From an uncultured Oscillospiraceae bacterium (GTDB lineage Bacteria; Bacillota; Clostridia; Oscillospirales; Oscillospiraceae): 64,000 nucleotides of DNA. Shown here piece after piece: positions 18,648-28,481 of the stretch. Made by a program: the position numbers and the translations under genes. Each line of letters begins with the position of its first letter. Position 1 is the stretch's first letter. The stretch lies in the NCBI GenBank assembly GCA_949841465.1, contig CATKZW010000003.1:51968-115967 (forward strand). The letters are read 5' to 3'. The notes under the pieces were generated by a model that saw only the letters and a program-made list of their open reading frames with translations, made no database searches and was not told the DNA's origin.

Positions 18648-19165
18648 AGTTCCAATGGAAGCCGCCCCAGGCGGAGCAGCTGTGGAAGCTGCTGGACAAA
18701 TACAAATATGTGCTGCTGGTCATCGTGGCGGGGGTTGTGCTGCTGCTGTGGCCTGCGGGAGAGGGGGAGCGGCGGGAGGAAAGCGCCTCCGGCAGCACCT
18801 TGGAGGACTTCGACCTGGCTGCCCTGGAGGAGAAGCTGTCCCAGACCCTGTCCCAGGTGGAGGGGGCGGGGAAGGTGACGGTGGCCCTCACCGTGAGGAG
18901 CGGCATGGAGCAGGTGCCCCTCACCGACCGGTCCACCTCCGTGTCCGAGCGGGGAAACAGCGTGGAGGAGAAGACGGTGGTCATCAACACCGGCTCCGGA
19001 CAGGAGGCGGTGGTGCGTATGCAGCGAGGCCCGGTGTTCCAGGGCGCGGTGGTGGTGGCCCAGGGGGCCGACCGGGCGGAGGTTCGCCTGCTGCTCACCC
19101 AGGCGGTGGCGGCGCTCACCGGGCTGGGGTCGGACCGGATCACGGTCTGCAAAGGAACGGATTAG
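18644..19165 (+). CDS. spoIIIAG: Stage III sporulation protein AG
   Basis: MKFQWKPPQAEQLWKLLDKYKYVLLVIVAGVVLLLW; VEGAGKVTVALTVRSG. Confidence 0.9.
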   Translation: MKFQWKPPQAEQLWKLLDKYKYVLLVIVAGVVLLLWPAGEGERREESASGSTLEDFDLAALEEKLSQTLSQVEGAGKVTVALTVRSGMEQVPLTDRSTSVSERGNSVEEKTVVINTGSGQEAVVRMQRGPVFQGAVVVAQGADRAEVRLLLTQAVAALTGLGSDRITVCKGTD

Positions 19166-19213
19166 TGCAGTATTTTACATGAAACCATAATATGTGAAAT
19201 GGAGGACGGAACA

Positions 19214-19828
19214 ATGAGTGTGTGGAAACGAAACGCGGTCGTGGTGGCTATCGTGCTGTTTGTGGGCGCGGCGGTGTATCTGAACTGGTCCTACGGCCGG
19301 GAGGTCACGGCCAACGGCGGGGAGGGCCAGGGGGGCGGCAGGCTGCTGGGCCAGGCGGCCCTGGTCAACGGGGAGGACGGCCAGACGGCGGGGAAGCCCG
19401 CCTCCAGCGCCCAGCCTTCCGCGGACCCCAGCGCCTCTCCCAGCGCCTCCCCCAATGCCGCCGGGGAGCAGACGGGTTACTTTGCCTCCGCCCGGCTCAA
19501 CCGCCAGCAGGCCCGGGACAGCGCCCTTGAGCTTTTGCAGCAGGCGGCGGCGGACACGGCGGCCCAGCAGGATATCATCGACGAGGCCAACGCTTCCATC
19601 CAGGCTATGGCCGCCGTCACCATGTCGGAGGCCAACATCGAGAACTTGATCACCGCCAAGGGCTACGGCGACTGCATCTGCTTCATCAACGACGACAGCG
19701 CCAGCGTGGTGGTGTCCTCCACGGAGAACGGCCTGGGGGAGGCGGACGCCACCAAGATCATGGAGATCGTCAAGGAGGAGACCGGCCTGTCCGCCAGCAA
19801 GATTACGGTTATTGAGACCGAGCCGTAA
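19214..19828 (+). CDS. spoIIIAH: Stage III sporulation protein AH (SpoIIIAH-like)
   Basis: MSVWKRNAVVVAIVLFVGAAVYLNWSY; C-terminal ring-building-like domain; GGAGG RBS. Confidence 0.9.
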   Translation: MSVWKRNAVVVAIVLFVGAAVYLNWSYGREVTANGGEGQGGGRLLGQAALVNGEDGQTAGKPASSAQPSADPSASPSASPNAAGEQTGYFASARLNRQQARDSALELLQQAAADTAAQQDIIDEANASIQAMAAVTMSEANIENLITAKGYGDCICFINDDSASVVVSSTENGLGEADATKIMEIVKEETGLSASKITVIETEP

Positions 19829-19902
19829 GCGCGAGCATGATAACGACGCGGCGGAAAATTGGGATTGTAATTTGTGGGACAGGGTGATATAATAGCTCCA
19901 AT

Positions 19903-20295
19903 ATGGTAAAGGAGCGTGAGGCGAACATGGCCGAAGGCAAGGAATATATCTCCCACGAGAGTGAGCTGGGCAGCGTCAGCATTTCCGAGGAGGTGCTGGC
20001 AATCATCGCCGCCGCCGCTGCGGTGGACGTGGAGGGCGTCAGTTCCCTGGGGTCCGGACTGAGCAGCGAGGGCACCGCCACCGCCAACCGCAAGGCCCTG
20101 ACCAAGGGCGTGCGTCTGGAGGTGGAGGACGAGCGGGTGACCGTAGACTTGTCCATCCTGGTGCGGTACGGCTACGTGGTCACCGACGTGGCCAAGGGTG
20201 TGCAGGACGCGGTGTTCAGCGCCGTGGAGAATACCAGCGGGCTGGAGGTGTCCCAGGTGAACGTCACCGTGGTGGGCGTGACCTTCCAGAAATGA
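19903..20295 (+). CDS. Asp23/Gls24 family envelope stress response protein
   Basis: GSVSISEEVLAIIAAAAAVDVEGVSSL ... VRYGYVVTDVAKGVQDAVFSAVENTSGLEVSQVNVTVVGVTF. Confidence 0.92.
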   Translation: MVKEREANMAEGKEYISHESELGSVSISEEVLAIIAAAAAVDVEGVSSLGSGLSSEGTATANRKALTKGVRLEVEDERVTVDLSILVRYGYVVTDVAKGVQDAVFSAVENTSGLEVSQVNVTVVGVTFQK

Positions 20296-20312
20296 GCGCG
20301 TGACGGAGCGTT

Positions 20313-20344
20313 TGAGAGCCGGGCGGGGAGCCCGGCTCTTTTTT
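20313..20344 (+). terminator. Terminator after the Asp23 gene
   Basis: gagccgggcggggagcccggctcttttttg. Confidence 0.75.
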
Positions 20345-20477
20345 GCGCGAAAATTTGGGAAAAGGACTTTCTTTTTTCAGTGTATTCGTGTATAATAGAG
20401 CGAATATGCAAAATGGGCTTCTGTGCCCGCCACATCAGAGCGCCGGCGGCTGTCGCGCCGGGAAAGGGGGAGTCCTT

Positions 20478-20933
20478 ATGAATAGAAGCACCGCTCGGGA
20501 AATCGCGGTCCACTTTGCCTTTGAGCTGGCCTTTTCCGCCGAAAGGGCCCAGCAGCTCCTGGAACGGGAGCTCACCCCGGAGTCCTTCGCCCAGCGGGCC
20601 ATGGACGAGCCCATGTATGCCGAGTTCCCCGGGGAAGGGGAACTGGATTACATCACACGGCTGGTCCGAGGGGTGGGCAGCCACGGCGCGGAGCTGGACG
20701 GCTACATCGCCAAATACGCCAAGGGGTGGAAGTTTGCCCGCATCGACCGGGTGGCCTCCGCCATCATGCGGGTGGCCATGTACGAGATCATGTACATGCC
20801 GGACATTCCCAACAAGGCGGCCATCAATGAGGCGGTGGAGATTGCCAAGAACTACATGGACGACGATGTGGTCAAGTTTATCAACGGCATCCTGGGCTCC
20901 TTTGTGCGCGAGGAGCTGCCGGAGCAGGAGTGA
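20478..20933 (+). CDS. nusB: Transcription antitermination factor NusB
   Basis: MNRSTAREIAVHFAFELAFS ... ARIDRVASAIMRVAMYEIMYMPDIPNKAAINEAVEIAKNY. Confidence 0.95.
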   Translation: MNRSTAREIAVHFAFELAFSAERAQQLLERELTPESFAQRAMDEPMYAEFPGEGELDYITRLVRGVGSHGAELDGYIAKYAKGWKFARIDRVASAIMRVAMYEIMYMPDIPNKAAINEAVEIAKNYMDDDVVKFINGILGSFVREELPEQE

Positions 20934-20938
20934 GGGAC

Positions 20939-21883
20939 ATGAGCGGACAATGCCTGGGCTTTGACACCAGCAACTATACCACCTCCGCCGCCGTGTTCGG
21001 AGACGGCAGGGCGGAGAACCGTGGGAAGCTGCTCACCGTGCCCGAAGGGGCGCTGGGCCTGCGGCAGAGCGACGCGCTGTTCCAGCACGTGAAGCGGCTG
21101 CACCTGATGGTGGAGGAGCTGCGGGCGGATGGGGCCATCGGTCAAATCACCGCCGTGGGTGCCTCCACCCGGCCCCGTGAGGTGGAGGGCTCCTACATGC
21201 CCTGCTTCCTGGTGGGGGAGGGGGAAGGCCGCGCCCTGGCCGCCGCGCTGGGCGCGCCCTTCTACCCCTGCTCCCACCAGCAGGGGCATATCGCCGCCGC
21301 AGCCTGGTCCGCGGGCCGTGAGGACCTGCTGGACAGGCCCCACCTGGCTTGGCACTTGTCCGGCGGCACCACCGAGCTGCTGCGGGTGGAGGCGGAGGGC
21401 CACACGGTCCGGGCAGAGGTGGTGGGCGGCACCAGCGACATCTCCGCAGGGCAGCTGGTTGACCGCACGGGGCTGCTGCTGGGCCTGCCCTTTCCGGCGG
21501 GGAAGGCGCTGGACGCGCTGTACCCCGAGGCGGACGGCGCCGGCTTCTTTCAGGTGAAGCTGAACGACCTGACCTTTTCCCTGTCCGGAATGGAGAACCA
21601 GGTGAAGGGGCTGTTGGAAAAAGGGGAAAAGCCCGCCAACATTGCCCGGTTTGCCATTGATACCATCATGGATGTGCTCCTGCGGGCCACTCGGGAGGCA
21701 CAGCGCCGGTGGCCCGGCCTGCCGGTGCTGTGCTCCGGCGGGGTGGCCTCCAACCGTCAGATCCGGGCGGCCATGGAGAGGGCCTGCGGCGCGGTGTTTG
21801 CCCAGCCCCAGTATGCCACAGACAACGCCTTGGGGGTGGCCATCCTGGCCCACCGGGCGCTGGAACGGGGGGTGCGTGGGTGA
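20939..21883 (+). CDS. TsaD/Kae1-like (peptidase M22) domain protein, TsaD paralog
   Basis: CLGFDTSNYTTSAAVF; SHQQGHIAAA metal-ligand-like motif; LAWHLSGGTTELL; CSGGVASNRQIRAAME. Confidence 0.85.
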   Translation: MSGQCLGFDTSNYTTSAAVFGDGRAENRGKLLTVPEGALGLRQSDALFQHVKRLHLMVEELRADGAIGQITAVGASTRPREVEGSYMPCFLVGEGEGRALAAALGAPFYPCSHQQGHIAAAAWSAGREDLLDRPHLAWHLSGGTTELLRVEAEGHTVRAEVVGGTSDISAGQLVDRTGLLLGLPFPAGKALDALYPEADGAGFFQVKLNDLTFSLSGMENQVKGLLEKGEKPANIARFAIDTIMDVLLRATREAQRRWPGLPVLCSGGVASNRQIRAAMERACGAVFAQPQYATDNALGVAILAHRALERGVRG

Positions 21884-23166
21884 ATATCGCAAATTTTCCT
21901 GTCTATACTGTATCTCAGGTCAACGGCTACGTGAAGTCGCTGATGGACGAGGACGAGCTGCTCACCGGCCTGCTGGTGCGTGGGGAGATTTCCAACTATA
22001 AGTGCTACCCCTCCGGCCACCACTACTTTTCCCTGAAGGATGAGCAGGGCTCCCTGCGGTGCGTCATGTTCCGGGGAGACGCGATGCGGCTGCGCTTCCG
22101 CCCCGCCAATGGGATGGGGGTGGTGGCCTTTGGCCGGGTATCCGTGTTTCCCCGGGACGGGCAGTACCAGCTCTATTGCAGTGAGCTGATGGAGGACGGC
22201 CGGGGGGCGCTGGACGAGGCCTTCGAGCGTCTGCGCCGCCGTTTGGAGGCGGAGGGCCTGTTTGACCCCGCCGCCAAGCAGCCCCTGCCCCGGTATCCGA
22301 ATAAAATCGCTCTGGTCACCTCCCCTGTGGGGGCGGCGGTGCGGGACATGCTGCGCATTTTAGGGGCTCGGTGGCCGCTGGCGGAGGTTTTGGTGGTCCC
22401 CGTCCGGGTCCAGGGCCAGGAGGCCGCCGGGGAGATCGCCGCCGCCATCCACCGGCTGAACAATCGGGCGGATATTGACCTGATTATCACCGGACGGGGG
22501 GGAGGCTCCAAGGAGGATTTGTGGGCGTTCAACGAGGAGGTGGTGGCCCGGGCCATCTACCTGTCCAACATCCCGGTGATTTCCGCCGTGGGCCACGAGC
22601 CGGACGTGACCATCGCCGATTATGCGGCGGATTTGAGAGCCGCCACCCCCTCCAACGGGGCGGAGCTGGCGGTGCCGGACCGGAATGAGGAGCTGGCCCG
22701 GCTGGCCCAGCTGTCCGGACGGCTGGCCAGGGCGCTGCAGGGCCGCTTGACGGCGGGGCGGCGGGAGCTGGCACGTCTGAAAAACAGCCGGGCGCTGACC
22801 AATGTCAAAGCCCCCATCCAGGACCGGCGGCTGGCGCTGGACGACCTGCGGCGGCGCATGAGCCTTGCTTTGAGGAGTGAGACAGACCGGGGCCGTCAGG
22901 CCCTCAGCGCGTGCCAGACCCGGCTCCCCCTGGCGGAGAAGGCCCGGCTGGCCACCCAGCGGGGACGACTGGGCCGTCTGGCGGCGGGGCTGGATGCCCT
23001 GAGTCCGCTGAAGGTGCTGGGCCGGGGCTATGCCATTGCCCGGAGAGGGGATACCGTGGTGTCCTCCGTCGGGCAGGCCCGGCCGGGGGACTGGCTGGAG
23101 GTGCTGGTGTCCGACGGGGCGCTGCTGTGTGAAGTGAAAGACAAAGAGGAGCGGGCATGGCAGTGA
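21880..23166 (+). CDS. xseA: Exodeoxyribonuclease VII large subunit
   Basis: GTG start overlapping previous stop; FPVYTVSQVNGYVKSLMDEDELLTGLLVRGEISNYKCYPSGHHYFSLKDEQGSLRCVMF; IITGRGGGSKEDLWAFNEE. Confidence 0.95.
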   Translation: MNIANFPVYTVSQVNGYVKSLMDEDELLTGLLVRGEISNYKCYPSGHHYFSLKDEQGSLRCVMFRGDAMRLRFRPANGMGVVAFGRVSVFPRDGQYQLYCSELMEDGRGALDEAFERLRRRLEAEGLFDPAAKQPLPRYPNKIALVTSPVGAAVRDMLRILGARWPLAEVLVVPVRVQGQEAAGEIAAAIHRLNNRADIDLIITGRGGGSKEDLWAFNEEVVARAIYLSNIPVISAVGHEPDVTIADYAADLRAATPSNGAELAVPDRNEELARLAQLSGRLARALQGRLTAGRRELARLKNSRALTNVKAPIQDRRLALDDLRRRMSLALRSETDRGRQALSACQTRLPLAEKARLATQRGRLGRLAAGLDALSPLKVLGRGYAIARRGDTVVSSVGQARPGDWLEVLVSDGALLCEVKDKEERAWQ

Positions 23167-23236
23167 AGCGAGGCGGCCTGGACGCGCCGATGCCCGGCAG
23201 AGCGGTATACTGTGAGTTCAAGGGGGAGAAATAGGA

Positions 23237-23455
23237 ATGGCTGCGAAAAAATCGTTTGAGGAGTCCATGGAGCGTTTGGAGGCCATCGTGGTCCAGCTGG
23301 AGAAGGGCGAGTGCGGCCTGGACCAGTCCTTGAAGCTGTTCGAGGAGGGGGCCAAGCTGGCGGGCCAGTGCGAGGAGCTGCTGGATCAGGCGGAGCAGAA
23401 GGTGAATCTTCTGCTGGCTGACGACCAGGAGGTCCCCTTTGAAGGAGAGGGCTGA
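23237..23455 (+). CDS. xseB: Exodeoxyribonuclease VII small subunit
   Basis: KSFEESMERLEAIVVQLEKGECGLDQSLKLFEEG. Confidence 0.95.
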   Translation: MAAKKSFEESMERLEAIVVQLEKGECGLDQSLKLFEEGAKLAGQCEELLDQAEQKVNLLLADDQEVPFEGEG

Positions 23456-23457
23456 AC

Positions 23458-24342
23458 ATGGACTTTGAGCGGGAATATCACGGGGCCCTGACCCTTGTGG
23501 AACAGGCGCTGGACGGCTGCTTTCAGGAGGACGGCCCCCACCGGGAGCTGTTGAATGCCATGCGGTACAGTCTGCTGGCCGGGGGCAAGCGGGTGCGGCC
23601 TGTGCTGACGCTGAAATTCTGTGAGGCGCTGTGCGGAGAGATGGAGCCGGCGCTGGACTATGCCTGTGCAGTGGAAATGCTTCACACCTATTCCCTCATC
23701 CACGACGACCTGCCCTGCATGGATAACGATGACCTGCGCCGGGGCAAGCCCACCTGCCACGTGAAATACGGCGAGTGGCTGGCCCTGCTGGCGGGGGACG
23801 CGCTCCAAGCGGCGGCGTTTGAACGCCTGGCGGCGTCGAAGCGCACCGCCCCGGCGGCCAATGGCAGGGCCTGCGCGGTGCTGGCCAAGGCGGCGGGACG
23901 GAACGGCATGTGCGCGGGGCAGTATCTGGACATTGTGGAGGAGGGGCAGCGGCTGGGCGTGGACCGGCTGACCCAGATCCACCTCTGGAAGACCTCCGCC
24001 CTGCTGGAGGCGGCCTGCCTGCTGGGGCTGACGGCCTCACCCGCGGAGCCCTCTCCCGGGCAGTGGGAGGCGGCGGAGCGGTATGCGAAGGAGCTGGGGC
24101 TGGCGTTCCAGATCCGGGACGACATGCTGGACGTGGAGTCCACGGCGGAGGAGCTGGGCAAGCCCATCGGATCCGACGCGGACAACGGCAAGACCACCTT
24201 CGCCGTGCTGTACGGCCTGGACAGATGCCGGGAGCTGGTGGCGGAGCACACCCAACTGGCTAAGCAGAGCATATCCCGAGCTTTTGAACGGCCGGAATTT
24301 CTCTGCGCCTTGGCCGACTCCCTGGCAAAACGGAAAAACTGA
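23458..24342 (+). CDS. ispA: Polyprenyl synthetase (farnesyl/geranyl diphosphate synthase)
   Basis: LLAGGKRVRPVL; HDDLPCMDNDDLRRGKPTCH; FQIRDDMLDVE. Confidence 0.95.
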   Translation: MDFEREYHGALTLVEQALDGCFQEDGPHRELLNAMRYSLLAGGKRVRPVLTLKFCEALCGEMEPALDYACAVEMLHTYSLIHDDLPCMDNDDLRRGKPTCHVKYGEWLALLAGDALQAAAFERLAASKRTAPAANGRACAVLAKAAGRNGMCAGQYLDIVEEGQRLGVDRLTQIHLWKTSALLEAACLLGLTASPAEPSPGQWEAAERYAKELGLAFQIRDDMLDVESTAEELGKPIGSDADNGKTTFAVLYGLDRCRELVAEHTQLAKQSISRAFERPEFLCALADSLAKRKN

Positions 24343-24400
24343 GAGGGAGGGCGGTTTTGGAAGAGCCGCCCATCCGTCTGAAAATGAGGAGAGATGCGTG

Positions 24401-24841
24401 ATGTGTCTGATTTTATTGATCGCCGTATCCGCTTGGGCCATAGCTCAGGTATTAAAGCTGCTGATTTCCATTGCGGTCTACCGAAAATTTGATATCACCT
24501 ATCTCACCACCGGCGGCGGTATGCCCAGCTCCCACTCGGCCCTGGTGTGCGCCACCGCCGTGTCCACCGCCATATGCTCCGGCCTTGACTCGCCGGTGTT
24601 TGCCGTGGCGGCGGTGCTGGCCTTCATCGTTATGTACGACGCGGCCCACGTCCGCCGGGAGACGGGAAAGCAGTCCAAGGTGCTCAACTACATCCTGCGC
24701 AACTGGGACGAGCAGCGGCCGGAGGAGCTGGACGACGATTTGAAAGAGCTTATCGGCCACACCCCGCTCCAGGTGGCGGTGGGCGCTGTGCTGGGCGCTG
24801 CGGTGGGCCTGGCGGGCGGATTCATCGCCTACGGGTTTTAA
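24401..24841 (+). CDS. Divergent PAP2 family membrane protein
   Basis: GGMPSSHSALVCATAVS; DAAHVRRETGKQSKVLN; EELIGHTPLQVAVGAVLG-type C-terminus. Confidence 0.9.
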   Translation: MCLILLIAVSAWAIAQVLKLLISIAVYRKFDITYLTTGGGMPSSHSALVCATAVSTAICSGLDSPVFAVAAVLAFIVMYDAAHVRRETGKQSKVLNYILRNWDEQRPEELDDDLKELIGHTPLQVAVGAVLGAAVGLAGGFIAYGF

Positions 24842-24976
24842 GAGGGAAGAAAGGAACCCCCGAAAAGCCGCCCTTGGGCTTTTTGGGGAGAGGAGGGGCA
24901 ACGGAATGACTGAGCTTTCGCCGAAAGGCGGAAGCGAAGGATATGGAGTTTGCCCCGACGAAAGGAGGCGCAGCCT

Positions 24977-26812
24977 ATGGACTCGGGGCGGATGAGCACC
25001 CTCACCGACCTCCAGGCGAAGCTGCTGTGCGACCAGCTGAGAGAGCAGATCATCGACAGCGTGTCCAAGACGGGAGGTCACCTGGCCTCCAGCCTGGGGG
25101 TGGTGGAGGCCACCGTAGCCGTCCACCGGGTATTCGACCTGGAGACGGACAGGCTGGTGTTCGACGTGGGGCACCAGTGCTACGCCCACAAAATCCTCAC
25201 TCAGCGGGGCGGGCAGATGGACACCCTGCGCAAGCTGGGCGGCCTGTCCGGTTTTCCAAAGCCCCGGGAGCACCGGGCGGACGCTTTCATCGCGGGGCAC
25301 GCCTCCAACGCGGTGTCGGTGGCTCTGGGGATGGCCAGGGCCAGGACGCTGAGTGGGGAGGACTACTGCGTCCTGGCTATGCTGGGGGACGGGGCCATGA
25401 CGGGCGGGCTGGCCTACGAAGGCCTGTCCGACGCAGGGCAGAGCGGGGAGCAGCTGGTGGTTATCCTCAATGACAACGGGATGTCCATCACCAAAAACGT
25501 GGGCGGCGTGGCCCGCCACCTGGCCCAGCAGCGGCTAAAGCCCCAGTACCTGCAATTTAAAAAGGTATATCGGAGGGTCACCGGCCTGACCGCCGCGGGC
25601 CGGGGGCTGTACCGCTTCACCCACCGGGCCAAGCAGGCGGTGAAGGACGCAGTGCTCCACTGCAGCATGTTCGAGGATATGGGATTTACATATCTGGGCC
25701 CGGTGGACGGCCATGATGTGAATTACCTGACCCGGCTGCTGCGGTACGCCAAGGAGCTGAACTGCCCCGTCCTGCTCCACATCAAAACCGTTAAGGGAAA
25801 GGGCTACCCCCCGGCGGAGAAGGAGCCGGACCGCTTCCACGGCGTGGGTCCCTTCCGCAGGGAGACCGGCGAACCCTTGAAGCACAGCGGGGAGAGCTTT
25901 TCCTCCGTGTTCGGCGACACCCTGCGGCAGCTGGCTCGGGAGCGGGACGACATAGCCGCCATCACCGCCGCCATGCCCGACGGCACGGGGCTGGTGGAGT
26001 TCGCCAGGGAGTATCCGGACCGCTTCTTCGACGTGGGCATCGCCGAGGGCCACGCCATTGCCATGGCGGCGGGTATGGCCAAGCAGCGCATGATTCCGGT
26101 GGCGGCAATCTACTCCACCTTCCTGCAAAGGGCCTATGACATGCTGATTCATGACGTGGCCATCCAGGGGCTGCACGTGGTGCTTTGCGTGGATCGGGCG
26201 GGGCTGTCCGGGGAGGACGGCGAGACCCATCACGGCGTATTCGATGTGGCCTATCTCAGCTCGGTGCCCGGGATGAAGATTTTCTGCCCAGCCAGCTTTG
26301 AGGAGCTGCGGGCCATGCTCCGCTATGCGGTGGAGAAGGTGCGCGGCCCGGCGGCGGTGCGCTACCCCAAGGGAGGCGAGGGCGGGTTCACCGCCCTGTG
26401 CGGCATTGAGGGGGCCAGCGTGCTCCAGCCCGGCAGGGACGTGACCATCGCGGCGTATGGTACGATGATAAATGAGGCGCTGGAGGCGGCAAAGCGGCTG
26501 GAGGAAAAGGGAAAGTCCGCCCAGGTGGTGAAGCTGAACAGCATCGTACCTCTGGACGTGGACACCGTGGCCGCTTGCGCCCAGAAGACCGGACGGTTGG
26601 TGGTGGCGGAGGAGTGCATGGCCGCGGGCTGTGTGGGACAGCGCATCGCCGCCGAGTTTGCCCTGCGGGGCGTAGGCGGGGTGCGCATGGCCCTGGTGAA
26701 CCTGGGGGATCGTTTCGTCCAGCACGGCGCTGTGGCGGAGCTGCGCCAGCTGAGCGGCATCGACGGTGCGTCCATTGCCAAAAAGGCTCTGGAGGTGATG
26801 GATCGTGGCTAA
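24977..26812 (+). CDS. dxs: 1-deoxy-D-xylulose-5-phosphate synthase
   Basis: VFDVGHQCYAHKILTQR; LGDGAMTGGLAYEGL; GFTYLGPVDGHD; CVDRAGLSGEDGETHHGVFD. Confidence 0.96.
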   Translation: MDSGRMSTLTDLQAKLLCDQLREQIIDSVSKTGGHLASSLGVVEATVAVHRVFDLETDRLVFDVGHQCYAHKILTQRGGQMDTLRKLGGLSGFPKPREHRADAFIAGHASNAVSVALGMARARTLSGEDYCVLAMLGDGAMTGGLAYEGLSDAGQSGEQLVVILNDNGMSITKNVGGVARHLAQQRLKPQYLQFKKVYRRVTGLTAAGRGLYRFTHRAKQAVKDAVLHCSMFEDMGFTYLGPVDGHDVNYLTRLLRYAKELNCPVLLHIKTVKGKGYPPAEKEPDRFHGVGPFRRETGEPLKHSGESFSSVFGDTLRQLARERDDIAAITAAMPDGTGLVEFAREYPDRFFDVGIAEGHAIAMAAGMAKQRMIPVAAIYSTFLQRAYDMLIHDVAIQGLHVVLCVDRAGLSGEDGETHHGVFDVAYLSSVPGMKIFCPASFEELRAMLRYAVEKVRGPAAVRYPKGGEGGFTALCGIEGASVLQPGRDVTIAAYGTMINEALEAAKRLEEKGKSAQVVKLNSIVPLDVDTVAACAQKTGRLVVAEECMAAGCVGQRIAAEFALRGVGGVRMALVNLGDRFVQHGAVAELRQLSGIDGASIAKKALEVMDRG

Positions 26813-27602
26813 AAAGCGGGTGGACCTGCTGCTGGTGGAGCGGGGGCTTATGGAGAGCCGTCAGAAGGCCCAAGCTGTCATCATGGCGGGGCAGGTGTAC
26901 TCCGGGGGGCGGCGCTGTGACAAGGCGGGTATGACGCTGGACGAGGACGCGCCGTTGGAGGTGCGCGGTCAGCTGCGCTACGTCAGCCGGGGCGGGCTGA
27001 AGCTGGAGAAGGCCATGCAGTGCTTCCCCATCACATTGGCGGATAAGACCGCCGCCGACATCGGCGCCTCAACCGGAGGCTTTACCGACTGTATGCTGCA
27101 AAACGGCGCGAAAAAGGTATACGCCGTGGATGTGGGCTACGGCCAGCTGGCCTGGTCCATCCGGAACGACCCCAGGGTGGTGTGTTTGGAGCGCACCAAC
27201 GCCCGTTATCTCACGGCGGAGCAGATTCCCGAGCCGCTGGATTTCGCCTCCATTGATGTGTCCTTCATCTCCCTTGGGCTGATTCTGCCCGCTCTGCGGC
27301 CGCTCATGGCCCCCGGCGGACAGGCTGCCGCCCTGGTGAAGCCCCAGTTTGAGGCGGGGAAGGACAAGGTGGGCAAAAAGGGCGTGGTCCGGGACCCGGC
27401 CGTCCACCTGACGGTGCTGGAGCATTTCCTGGCCCATGCCCGAGAGGCGGACTTTGCTGTAAAGGGCTTAGACTTTTCACCCATCCGAGGGCCGGAGGGG
27501 AATATTGAGTACCTGGGCTTCCTGTGCGCGGGGGCCGGGGAAACGGCTGATTTTGATTTGAAGGATTTGGTGGACCGTTCCCACCGGACGCTGGAGGGGT
27601 GA
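26805..27602 (+). CDS. TlyA family RNA methyltransferase (S4 domain + SAM-MTase)
   Basis: KKRVDLLLVERGLMESRQKAQAVIMAGQVYSGG; ADIGASTGGFTDCMLQNGAKKVYAVDVGYGQL. Confidence 0.93.
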   Translation: MAKKRVDLLLVERGLMESRQKAQAVIMAGQVYSGGRRCDKAGMTLDEDAPLEVRGQLRYVSRGGLKLEKAMQCFPITLADKTAADIGASTGGFTDCMLQNGAKKVYAVDVGYGQLAWSIRNDPRVVCLERTNARYLTAEQIPEPLDFASIDVSFISLGLILPALRPLMAPGGQAAALVKPQFEAGKDKVGKKGVVRDPAVHLTVLEHFLAHAREADFAVKGLDFSPIRGPEGNIEYLGFLCAGAGETADFDLKDLVDRSHRTLEG

Positions 27603-27608
27603 GAGATC

Positions 27609-28475
27609 ATGAAAATCGTGCTCAGCCCCAACCCCTACCGGGACCGGGGCCTGCGGGCGGCCCAGGCTGCCCAGCGCATCCTGGAAAACGCGGGGGCGCA
27701 GACCGCCATCTGCCTGCCCTTCGAGGTGGAGCAGGGGGGACGGCTGGAGCTGCCCGCCGGGGTGGTCCTGAGCGACCCCGGCGAGGAGCTGGCGGACGCC
27801 GACGTGCTGGTGTGCTTCGGCGGGGACGGCACCATCCTCCACGCCGCCCACGAGGCCAATGCCCGGGGCATTCCCGTGCTGGGGGTGAACCTGGGCAGCA
27901 TCGGCTTCATGGCGGAGCTGGAGCACGGGGAGCTGTCCCTGCTGTCCCGGCTGGCCGCTGGAAAGTTCGGCATTGAGCGGCGGATGATGCTGGACGTGTG
28001 CGTCCGGCGTGAGGGCCGGGTGGTGTTCTCCGACCAGGCCCTGAACGACGCGGTGGTAACCAAGGGAGCGGTGGCCAGGGTACTGGATCTGGAGGTCACC
28101 GGCGACCGGGTGACCATCTCCTCCTTCACCGGGGACGGACTGGTGGTGGCCACCCCCACCGGCTCCACCGCCTATTCCATGGCGGCGGGAGGGCCTATTG
28201 TGGAACCCACCGCGGCCAACATCATCATCGCCCCTATCTGCGCCCACTCCCTCCACGCTAAGCCCTTTGTATTGGATGCCGGCCGGTCGGTGGGGGTGCG
28301 GCTGACGCCGGGGGGCAAAAAAACCGCCTACCTGTCCGTAGACGGAGGTCGGGCGTTTCGGGTGGGGCCCGGGGACTGGGTGGAGTGCCGCCGGTCCCGG
28401 CAGACCACCCAGATGGTGAAGCTCACCGGCCGGAGCTTTTACGAGCGCATCAATCAGAAGCTGGGAAAGGCGTGA
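27609..28475 (+). CDS. nadK: NAD kinase
   Basis: LVCFGGDGTILHAAHEA; GVNLGSIGFMAELE; TPTGSTAYSMAAGGPIVEP. Confidence 0.95.
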   Translation: MKIVLSPNPYRDRGLRAAQAAQRILENAGAQTAICLPFEVEQGGRLELPAGVVLSDPGEELADADVLVCFGGDGTILHAAHEANARGIPVLGVNLGSIGFMAELEHGELSLLSRLAAGKFGIERRMMLDVCVRREGRVVFSDQALNDAVVTKGAVARVLDLEVTGDRVTISSFTGDGLVVATPTGSTAYSMAAGGPIVEPTAANIIIAPICAHSLHAKPFVLDAGRSVGVRLTPGGKKTAYLSVDGGRAFRVGPGDWVECRRSRQTTQMVKLTGRSFYERINQKLGKA

Positions 28476-28481
28476 GAGGAC

